From Apiosordaria backusii (lineage: Eukaryota; Ascomycota; Sordariomycetes; Sordariales; Lasiosphaeriaceae), in the NCBI GenBank assembly GCA_030549205.1, contig JAUKTV010000007.1, positions 1,550,001 to 1,614,000 of the forward strand: a stretch of 64,000 bases of DNA, read 5' to 3'. Below the pieces are notes generated by a model that saw nothing but the letters and a program-made list of their open reading frames with translations, was not told where the DNA came from and searched no databases. Of the stretch, positions 42,691-51,583 are shown piece after piece; positions within the stretch are counted from its first letter, which is position 1; every line of letters begins with the position of its first letter. The translations under genes were made by a program, and so were the position numbers.

Positions 42691-45274
42691 GGCGGCCGTC
42701 AATCCAGAACCACTGCAACCACTCAGCGGCCCCGCAGGTTACTTTCACTGCAGAACTCCCGGAGCCTGTCCCTGTCCACTGGGAGGGTTTCGAAAATATC
42801 GTCTAATCACGGAGGAGTCCCGCTGGACGAATCGAGAAGGCAGATGGCCCTTTGTTGTTGTAGGGACGCCGCAGAGGCCGGAAAACCGAAATACAGCTTC
42901 ATAAAAGGCCGGCAGCCAAACAGAGGGCAAAGGCTCAGGAAGAGTCCTGACTGGAAGACAACGGGAGATTATCACCTACATATCATCAGCCACTCATCTT
43001 TGCAGGCCGTCCTAAGCAGCCATCCAACCGCTTGTGTTTTGTGAAGCCTTGTTGAGCCTCGTGTCTGACACTCGACATCTTGAGCCTGAAGTCGTGTCAA
43101 CATGTCGACGAGCGAATTTCGAGCTTTCCGAATACGCTGTCAGTCAGAGATGGACGGCGGTTATTCTGGGTGAGGTTGATCGCCCACAGGGGTCGTGGAC
43201 ACACCGAGACCCCTGAGTGGCCGTTGAGAGTTGATGTCCCGCGAAGGGCAGCACATCGTCATGCACCCCGGCATTCAAACGAACGATGAGCACCCCTGCT
43301 GCGGGAGACATCCTTGCTAGGCCCCGCAGCAGAACTGTGTCTCAGAACTTCACCGTCCCCTTCTCTCCTCCTTTCATGTGCTGGCTTCCCCGTCCCCGTG
43401 CCGTCCGGCATCTTGTCGCTGAGATATCGTTACACCGCCGGATGCAGGCGCGGAGCGATGGGCCGCCGAGTCGACCATACAACTCCCGCGGGCCGCTCGC
43501 GAGACGGCCTGATACTATACAGGCTCAATGTCGTGGGATACCTTGGTAATTTCCTGGTATAACCCGCCTCGCATGCGCAGTTGGTCTCGGAGAGCCGGCC
43601 GACCACCACATGGGCGCCCGTTATCTTGAAGTCGCAAACAAACCACGCACAGGATCATGCCGATCCCAACTGTGAGACAACCCCTCTTTCGTTAGTTGGT
43701 GGAGGGAATCCTGGGATGGTGGCCTGCTGCAGGAACAGCAAAACCGCATGCGGCATCTGGGTTCGACATGTTTAAGAGAAATGATGCTGCTCCTTCAAGG
43801 GGCATCATCAAGACAGCGGCGCCAAGCCTGATATGTTCCGCATCGTAACCAAGATGGGCTTTTATTAGCGATTGCTACGAGGCAAATGTTTTGGTTCCAT
43901 TGAAATTATTTGCTGTTGGAGCCGAGCTGCCGACATTGTCAATCTCAGAGCATCTAATAAGAGTTCAGTGACCACAGTAGAAATGCGAAACAGGCAAGTG
44001 GTGGCGTGGCTTGACCGTTGGAGGAGAGTCCGTCTCTCCCGAACACGAGGGCATGCTGTATCAAACAAGCCAACTCGTTCATGCTTAACAGCCCAGCTGA
44101 CAGCAGTCACAAAGAAACCTGGTTGTCTTGAACCGTGCGAGTGTTGCAGTCTCGTCTCGTCTGATGTTGAAGCTGTCAAGTGCCAAGTATTGCCGAGACT
44201 CTGTTTCGTAGTGACAAACAGGGTTAGGCCGTAAAGCTACGTCTCAGAAACACCGGACGGCCGACGCCTGAGGATGAGAATGATATGATTGCTGAGGTCC
44301 CCGAGTCAAGATTCCGACATGGAAATCCACAAGTCATCCACGTCTTGTCGCTTGGACGGGTAAATCAGTTTCGATCTCGGGCTTCTAGAACATTGTTTGA
44401 GCAGCGCGGGCTTGCGTGATTCTGGGGTTGAAGCTAGCAGTGCTTGCCGTGGATGATTTTCGAGATCTCCCTCTGATCGTCTCGGATTTGTACCAGCAGC
44501 ACACACGCGTCTCGACTATTTTGCTTCATCGCGCTGGCTAAATAGAAGGTCTTCTTCAGCTGTGCCCAAGATCGAGAAAACTCGACGAGAAGGATGTGGC
44601 GGATGACGGTAGCGAGCTTCCTCTAGTGATGATGACGGCCCCTCGAATATCGGATAATATTTGCGCAAAATGGCTACTCTCAGTGCCCACCAGAGAACAA
44701 CTCACTCTAGCCACCGATGCGTCACCTCTGGGTCGTCATTTGAGTGGCATATTGCATACCTTATCGGCCAGCCGATATCGTGGTAGGGAAATGACCAACT
44801 CGACAAGTTGATCATCCGCTGGGCTGTTTTCATGCTCAATTGAGCGTGTGAGGATGTGAGGAATGACAAAGAAAAAAAGCTTCTCGGCTGCTCCCGTCGA
44901 AATGTTGGGCAATTGCCGAGCCCGCCAGCCAGCACATGAGGCTCCAGTATGCTCCAGCAACACACTTGCTGCAATCAGTTGCTTGAGTGACGACTGGCCA
45001 ACACTGGCGGTCAACAGGAAGAAAATAGCTTACCTAATACAGACCACAGCCCCTCTCCCGTGCCCGTCTTCAGCAAAACAGCCTCCGCTGGCGGGGTAAT
45101 TTAGAAAGACTGAAAGGTCCAGAAACCGATCGTCGTCGACCTATTAACCACCGACAACTTCTTTTCGCGCGCCAAAACCCGCAATCAACATCGGCATCTT
45201 TCTCACTTTCTCCCTAAGCCTCTTCCCTTTCCTGCTTTGAATTCCACACATCACAACCACACACATATACAACC
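42691..45274. promoter_or_regulatory. Long divergent intergenic region
   Basis: 2.6 kb between the start of the hypothetical gene at 40441-42690 and profilin. ORFs are all short, shadowed on the other strand and without recognisable domains. I saw no tRNA, transposon or tandem repeat in it. Confidence 0.45.
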
Positions 45275-46074
45275 ATGTCCTGGCAAGGTATGTTTTTCCT
45301 TTCCAACAAACACTCCCAGCAAGCTTGGGAACCCCACCTTGGGATATTCAGGAGAGCTAACCTTACCACCACCCCAACGCAGCTTATGTTGACTCGAGGT
45401 ACGAACCACCGCGACACACACTCAAAACTTCGATGCGCGAGGAACCCCTTTCCCGAATATAATCAGCTAACACTCCTCCCCTCAGCCTTGTCGGCTCCGG
45501 CCACATCGACAAAGCCGCCATCGTCAGCGCGGCCGGCGACAGCACTTGGGCCGCGACCCCCGGTTTCACCGTATGTCCCCTATCCCCTATCTCCAACATC
45601 AACATCAACAACCCCTTCTCCTTTCCCACTTTATACACCGCTCTTCCCCATCCCCGTCCCCTGTCACCCTTACCCCTATCTCCCCTCCCTCCCCCCCCCT
45701 CCTCCCCCCCCCTCCTCCCACACCCCATCCCATCCCCAACCCATCACCAACTCCTATCTAACCACCCCTTATTACCACAGGTCTCCCCCTCAGAAATCTC
45801 CTCCATAATCTCCATCCTCAACGAATCCGACAAGTCCAACGGCCCCGCCGCCACCAAGGCCTTCGCCGAGGGCATCCACGTGGCCGGCGAGCGCTACGTC
45901 GCCACCCGCAACGAGGACCGCCACGTCTACGGCCGCCAGGGGAGGACGGGCATCTGCATCGTCAAGACCAAGCAGGCCATCCTCGTCGGCCACTACGGCG
46001 AGAACGCCCAGGCCGGCAACGCCACCCAGACGGTCGAGGCCCTGGCTGATTACCTGATTGGTCTTGGCTACTAA
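45275..46074 (+). CDS. pfy1: Profilin
   Basis: Actin-monomer- and poly-Pro-binding protein of the cortical cytoskeleton. It joins as 45275..45287, 45383..45398, 45486..45570 and 45781..46074, 135 residues. The N-terminus MSWQAYVDSSLVGSGHIDKAA is split over two very small exons (13 and 16 nt), a layout that ORF-based reading would miss. Conserved features are the N-terminal Trp-Gln-x-Tyr helix for poly-Pro binding, GDSTWA, and the C-terminal actin face in GRQGRTGICIVKTKQ and QTVEALADYLIGLGY. All introns are GT-AG. The length is normal. The last intron (210 bp) is C-rich on the + strand. Confidence 0.95.
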
Positions 46075-46877
46075 ATTCCTCTCTCTCTCGGGGAAGAATA
46101 GGAGTGGATGGGAGATGTTGGATGGTAGTGGGAGAGAAGGGTGTGGATGGGAGGATGGATGTAAGAATTGATGATGAATCATAACGAAAGCTTTGTTGCT
46201 TAGAAGAATAAGAAGGGGAAGGGAGGATGAGGGAGACGAGAAGAAGAAAGACGGATTTTTTGATCTCAAATGATACGATACACACTGGCTGGTTTGAGCT
46301 GTTGTCAATGGTATCGCTGCTGCTGTTGTTTGGCTGAAGCTGTCATTGTTGTTGTGGTGGTGCTACTACTGCCATCTTTGTAACCTACCTACTTAGCTAG
46401 GTCTTGTTCCCTTTTCATGCCTGAGAACTCCGAATCTGGGCTACTGCTCCCTTTTACTCCTTGTAGCTCTTCACTATCAGTGGTCTCCTACAAGTAACGT
46501 GAAGAAAAACAGAGAGCCAGCCCGAGCTTCCATTGTATTCCTCTTCTATCAGTTATTATATTGATACCATAAAACCATGCCATACTCCGTACAATCATAG
46601 TCGTACACAGCCCTTCCTCCTCATTATCTATAACATGGGGTATTTCTTTTTTCCAACGCCTCCCACCACCATTAATATCATCGCTGTGCCTCATCTTTCC
46701 CCCTCAAAGCAAAAAACACTGATAGTACAGTTGTAAACCTGTCCAATCTTCGCTATTCCCCTCCTTTATTCCATGTCGTACATGCTATAGTCGTTGTCAT
46801 CGCTGTCATGCCCCCCTCTTATCCTCCCCTCAAGCCCTATAGAAGTCAACTTCCCCTATCCACATATTACAAATGTA
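46075..46877. other. Region 3' of profilin
   Basis: About 800 bp with the profilin 3' UTR; no supported gene. Confidence 0.5.
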
Positions 46878-47417
46878 CTATTTTCCCACTTTCATCCTCA
46901 CCCTCTTCCTCATATTTTTCCTGTTGCTTAACACTTCCTTCTCCTTTTTCTTTGCTAATTCCTCCTCCCTCTCCATCTCCATCACCCTCAGCCTCTCCTT
47001 TGCCTTCTCTATTCCCACCTCCCTCACCAATACTTTTACAACTACCTCCAATACTTTTACAACCACCTCCGCCCTCTCCCTATCCCCCCTCTCCTTCCTA
47101 ACCTGCATCTTCTTACACTTCCTCCCCACCCTCCTCACATCACCCACATCAAGCGGCCCCTTCAATTTGACAGGCACCGCCGCCAGCTCCCCCATCGCAT
47201 CGACAGACACTTCAATCCACTCCCCCGTCGCATCAGAAGATATCTCCGAACACTCCTCCTGCTTCGGTGTATCAGAAGACACCTGCGTCCCCTCCTCCTC
47301 CCCCGTCGTATCAACAGACATCTTCCCCTCAACAGGCAACTTCCCCTCAACAGGCAAATCCCCCGCCAACCTCTCAGTAGTAGTCTCGACCACCCTCACC
47401 GCCACCAATCCCATCAT
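46878..47417 (-). other. ORF in frame with, and immediately after, the got1 stop
   Basis: 179 codons starting with ATG ATG directly after the got1 UAG, in the same frame. The product would be charged and repetitive (VEGKLPVEGK, VVVKVLEVVVKVLVREV), ending in a Lys/Arg/Glu coiled coil. It may be a separate small protein, a read-through extension, or chance in G-rich 3' sequence. On the opposite strand an equally long Ser/Thr-rich ORF exists, so coding status is open. Confidence 0.25.
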
Positions 47418-47964
47418 CTAAACAGGCAACTCCGCATTCCTCCTACTCTGCCCAATCCCGCTCCTGTCCACCACCATCCCAATATACGGTCCCACCACAG
47501 GCACATTCCGTGCAAAGCCCAGAATAGTCCCCAAGAAGTCCCCAAACAAAATCAATATCCCGTAGAGCTCAATCAGAAAACCAATCAGGGGCCACCGGAA
47601 AAAGATGAGGGCCAACCCAGAGAAGAAGGCGAGGGTCCCTTGGATTTTGGACTTGCGGGCGAAGAAGAGGGCGGTTTTGGAGGGGCCGATGATGATGGTT
47701 AGGCCGATTAGGAAGAGGATCTATGACACAAGGGAAGGTTAGTTGGAATAAAATAGAGGGGAGGGTGGGGGGAGAGACAAACATTGCCCATAGCCAGCAT
47801 TGCTCTATCAAAGAAAAGCAGCACACCCCCTATAAGAAAAACCCCACCGCCTGAGCAGAAGGCTACTCCCACCTCTGGAGAGAGACAAAAAATGTTAGAA
47901 TCTAACAGGTTAAACAGGCACGGGGATAGGAAGACATACTCTGCGAATCCGACAACCACATCAT
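47418..47964 (-). CDS. got1: Got1, Golgi/ER membrane-traffic protein
   Basis: Small tetraspanning membrane protein acting in ER-Golgi and Golgi vesicle transport. It joins as complement(47418..47720, 47783..47874, 47940..47961 or ..47964). The family usually starts MWLSDSQK, so the second of two adjacent ATGs (47961) is preferred, giving 138 residues as in yeast Got1. Exon 1 (SDSQ) joins KVGVAFCSGGGVF across a 65-bp intron. The next exon holds GGVLLFFDRAMLAMGN, and the last begins ILFLIGLTIIIGPSKT. Four hydrophobic segments are evident, and the final part IGFLIELYGILILFGDF is strongly conserved. The donor of intron 2 is GTTTGT, weaker than usual but forced by conservation. Confidence 0.93.
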
Positions 47965-49000
47965 CTTCTTGTCTCTCGTTTATTCTTCCCTTTGATCCCG
48001 TCCACAGCCTGTTGTTGTTTCCCAGTCTTTGCGGAAAGAAGAAGAAGCTCGCGAAACTAATTGGCAATCCTCCCAAGCCACCTCTTGAACCAGGTGATTT
48101 GTCTCCAAGACCACCGCGTGAACCGGGTGATATGTCCCTAACACCACGCTCCCTTCTCTCGGCACCAGTTTCCAAAATCCCTCCCCCAGACGTCCTCGGG
48201 ATTCACTCGGGGACCGTTGTTGCCCTGTTGGATCGGATTGGGAAAATGCGGATTGAAAATATGCACCCGTAGACGTCCTCGCCAGTGTCTCTGACCTGGT
48301 CTGCCTAACCTCGGTATTGTGGGCAGACTTTTGGTAGGGAACACACACACACACGAGGGGAAAAAAGGTTGGGTTGTTGGGAAGTGGGTGATTGGATTGT
48401 TTTTTGGGGCGGATTAACTGATTCGGGTTTGATTGTTCGTCTTTGTCGGTAGGTAGGTTGGTTGGTGATGGTGCTATGCAATATCTGGCCTGACGCAGAG
48501 AAAATAAAGCTGTTGCCTGGTTTGGAAAAGTGTAAAGTGTATAGATAATTCGGATGAGTGGGTGGGACTTGTGATCTAAAAAGTTCAAGGTTGAAAGACA
48601 CGACGACGACGACGACGACACGGAAAGCAGTTGTTGGATTGGGAATATGGAAGCTGCTGCAACCAAGCGCAGCGGCTTTGACAGGAGGGAGCGCCAAGAG
48701 GACATTTCTTCAGGGGTTCACTGCGGAAAGGGGGTCCGAGCTTTTTTTTTTGGCTTACGGCAGGCAGGGATTAGACTGGGAGAAGGTGATTGGTTGGCTC
48801 CCGCAAAAAGCACGTGCTCAAACTCTTGCGGGGTCTTGTCTTTTCTTGGATTTTTGGAGGGAGTGCTCTGTAAAAAATCTTCCCTCCTGCATCCCAGGCA
48901 CACAGCAACTTCTCATGGTGTTTCAACGCGGACTACTGCGCAGTCTCCTTTTTATTGATCCTCAGTCAGCCAATGCTACCTATATCTCTCTCTTTTTTAC
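47965..49000. other. Region upstream of got1
   Basis: About 1 kb containing the got1 promoter. A short (CGA)n tract lies near 48602-48618. ORFs of up to 241 codons on the - strand extend across got1 exon 1 in another frame and are shadows. No gene supported. Confidence 0.5.
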
Positions 49001-49321
49001 TCTGGAAGGCAAACACCTCTTGCCACCGTGTTGGTGGCCCGGGCCTGGATGTTGCTAAGGTCTGCGAGGCATTCGCACAGTAGATCGTTAAAGTTCGGCG
49101 GTAGATCTGCTGCGGCTTTTGCAGCTTGCAGAAAGACACTGAACGCCCGAAATCTCGGATCGCCGGGATTGGGTGGGCAAGGTGCCAACCTTCAACCTGC
49201 TCAAGCAGTGTCGGACCTACCGCCAAACTTTGACAATCCCCCTGCGAGTGTCTGGCAGACCTTAACAACATCCAGAACCGGGCCACCAATACGGTGGAAA
49301 CAGGTGTTTACCTTCCAGATG
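49001..49321. repeat. Imperfect inverted repeat of coding origin
   Basis: Left arm at about 49001-49127 and right arm at about 49192-49321 are inverted copies, about 80% identical by eye, around a spacer of about 65 bp. Read outward, each arm encodes DLPPNF and then CECLADLxNIQxRATNTV, followed by a Gly-Val-x-Leu-Pro end. The right arm has a one-base indel between the two motifs. Neither arm belongs to a complete ORF, so both look like decayed fragments of one gene. Confidence 0.8.
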
Positions 49322-49703
49322 GTTGTCCTCGACACAACAAATGCCGCGACGGCTCCCAGCGCTCGTCGTTGGGAGCACCCCGAGTTTGGTAACCCCATCC
49401 TTACCCGGAGGTCTGTCGATTCTTAGGCATAGAACAAACTGATCACGATTAAGCCGGGGCGTCGACTTACCTACTCCTGCCGAAAGGCAGCGAGTTGCAT
49501 AGACGGGGCCTGACTTTGTTGGTCGAACATTTTATTATCTTGATAGCTTCTTTCTGTTGTACGATTCAAATAAACTGTTGCCATTGCCATGCCTTCTGTC
49601 CTCCTTGATTCCGTAACGCCGTGCTTCCCAATAATAATACCATATATAAACAAACCAACGCCATTCCCAAACCACAGCTTCTGTACCGATACTCAATGAG
49701 GAT
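49322..49703. other. Intergenic region 3' of ies6
   Basis: 382 bp between the inverted repeat and the ies6 stop. Nothing recognised beyond a probable 3' UTR. Confidence 0.5.
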
Positions 49704-50321
49704 CTATTTCAGCACCGTCTGAGCACCTCTGGCCTCCAAGAACTGCTCCCCTACGCCGTTGGGCAAAGCCCGGATCATGGCAAACACCTCCCGGTCGTGA
49801 TATCGCATTCTCGTCTTGGGGTCAAGATATGGCGCTGGCAGACCGGTGACGTCGCAGTAGTGTTTTAACGGGGCTAGACTTGGTGCGCCTTCGATGTTGG
49901 TGTATGTCGCTGTAGGGGCAGAGGACGTGACACCATTCCCGGTTCCATTCCCTTGTTTGATGGTGTTGCTCAATGTCTTCTCCAATACCAACTTTGACAA
50001 GCTCCTAGACGCCTGGGCGAGATTGGGTTGGAGACTGTTGGTGCTGTTGCTCGCTGGGGTGGTGGTGCCACTGGTAGAGAGGCCGTCGTCATTCTGGTCT
50101 TTTGGAGTCGCGGCGCCGCTGGCGTCTTGAGGGGTGGCGATCACAGAGGCTTCCTTGCGGGAGGCATCACCGAGGATGGTCTTGATGTTCTTGTTGCGGC
50201 GCTGGTTGGGGCGCCAGTGTGGGTTGCGGAAGGTCTTGTGGATGGAGTGGATGTCGAGTTGCTCGATGAGGGCGGTGTGGGCTGCTTGCGCGGCGAGGAC
50301 TTCGGGGTTTTGGGAGGCCAT
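49704..50321 (-). CDS. ies6: Ies6, INO80 chromatin-remodelling subunit
   Basis: Subunit of the INO80 complex that pairs with Arp5. 205 residues, single exon, from ATG 50321 (MASQNPEVLAAQAAH); a longer upstream reading has no ATG-based or conserved support. The N-terminal half contains KTFRNPHWRPNQRRNKNIKT, a family motif, followed by a Ser/Thr-rich disordered linker. The C-terminus carries the YL1-C domain: LKHYCDVTGLPAPYLDPKTR, then MRYHDREVFAMIRALPNGVG. The partner gene arp5 lies 1.3 kb away on the other strand, with dad4 between. It shares a 278-bp divergent promoter with dad4. Confidence 0.95.
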   Translation of the reverse strand: MASQNPEVLAAQAAHTALIEQLDIHSIHKTFRNPHWRPNQRRNKNIKTILGDASRKEASVIATPQDASGAATPKDQNDDGLSTSGTTTPASNSTNSLQPNLAQASRSLSKLVLEKTLSNTIKQGNGTGNGVTSSAPTATYTNIEGAPSLAPLKHYCDVTGLPAPYLDPKTRMRYHDREVFAMIRALPNGVGEQFLEARGAQTVLK

Positions 50322-50599
50322 GGTGATGACGGAGACTCTGGAGAAATGATGGATGAATGGTGGCGGGCAGTGGGTAGTGATCAATGGTGTGCTGATGCCT
50401 GGGAATGGTACTGATGGCTTCAAGTGTTGGAGGCTCTGCGGCGTCTGACCGCTTTCATTATTCGCACTGTCGACGCGCTCCGGAAAGCGTGCCCCGCCAA
50501 ACAGTGTTGGGGTGGGGTTCTGTGGTTGTTCACTTGGGCAAGTTGTAACAACACGAGACATCGACCAAGTGAGAGAGAAGAGCTGTGAAGCACAGAAAA
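50322..50599. promoter_or_regulatory. Bidirectional promoter, ies6 / dad4
   Basis: 278 bp between the divergent ATGs of an INO80 subunit gene and a kinetochore gene. No recognised binding site. Confidence 0.6.
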
Positions 50600-51056
50600 A
50601 TGGTATGTCTATTGAGATCAATTCTTGATTGTCATGATTATAGATTAGAGAGTACTAACGACGTACAGGAAAGTCCACACGAGCATCAGCAGAACTTGCT
50701 CCTGTCACGCATCATCACCAATGTGGTAAGGAAGATCGATGACCTGGCAAGCCTACCATTCATACTGATGGGAATTTAGGAGAAACTGAATGAGGCCATT
50801 CTTGTTATGAACAAGACACTTCAAGCAAGTCCACGCTTCCCGCCTTTTTCATGTTGTGGGACTAACTGAGGGGTTACAGGATATCAACATCCAAAACATG
50901 AACATCGAGTTGGTGGCTCAGATGTTCAAGAACTATCAGTCCAATGTCTTGTTTCACCTTGAGGGTATGGTATTCCTCCAATACTACAGCATGGTCATTT
51001 GATCATTGAATACTAACCGCGATGTAGCAACGGATAACCTGAAGGACCCGGCGTAG
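50600..51056 (+). CDS. dad4: Dad4, DASH/Dam1 complex subunit
   Basis: Tiny kinetochore protein that helps couple chromosomes to microtubules. 72 residues, the same as yeast Dad4, spread over five exons: 50600..50602, 50669..50725, 50780..50824, 50880..50964 and 51028..51056. Exon 1 is only the ATG. The joined protein reads MESPHEHQQNLLLSRIITNV, then EKLNEAILVMNKTLQ, then DINIQNMNIELVAQMF and [20 protein letters not shown], which is a full match to the family. Intron 3 uses a GC donor (GCAAGT); the others are GT-AG, with TACTAAC or CTAAC branch sites visible. No part would be found by a simple ORF search. Confidence 0.95.
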
Positions 51057-51583
51057 CGGTGTTCTTGCTGGAGGGTTTCTGGTGGCAGGATTCAAGGGAC
51101 AAGGCCCATGGTTGGGGTCATGACATGTTGTTGAAGGATCTTCCACGGCGGCGTTTGGGAGTATCATATGTGTAAAACGGTCGGAATATATCATACATGA
51201 ATTCTTTCTAGTCGACTTACTATTGCCCAAGCAGCAAGATAATCCACCATTGATGACTCTGCTAGTGCCTGCCAGAAGTGCACAGTGCATCACCCGATTT
51301 CAACTGTATCAGCACGGTGCGGCGCGCATCCCTGACAGCTCCCGACAGCGGCAAGCTCGAGGCGGATGGCGGCGTTGCGCACTGGACTTACAACTTCCCA
51401 TCTGCTGTGGTTGCGCAAGTCAATAATATTTCTTTAGCGACCAGTCCCTGAATTACGTTATCATTTAAACAGAATATTATCACCGTCCCTCTAGAATTCT
51501 CAACATCCCCATCAGCATCATCACCACGAACTATACAACACAACGCGCCTCCGTTCACTTGCACCCATCTGCAAGTCGCAGCG
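51057..51583. other. Intergenic region, dad4 to arp5
   Basis: 527 bp between same-strand genes, with the dad4 3' UTR and the arp5 promoter. No gene supported. Confidence 0.55.

Noticed and set aside
42691..45274. Hidden gene or transposon in the 2.6-kb gap before profilin
   Set aside because: I looked for domain-like peptides, terminal repeats and tRNA boxes on both strands and found none that hold up.
47980..48705. 241-codon - strand ORF upstream of got1
   Set aside because: No ATG-supported domain, overlaps other ORFs, and contains promoter-like low complexity.
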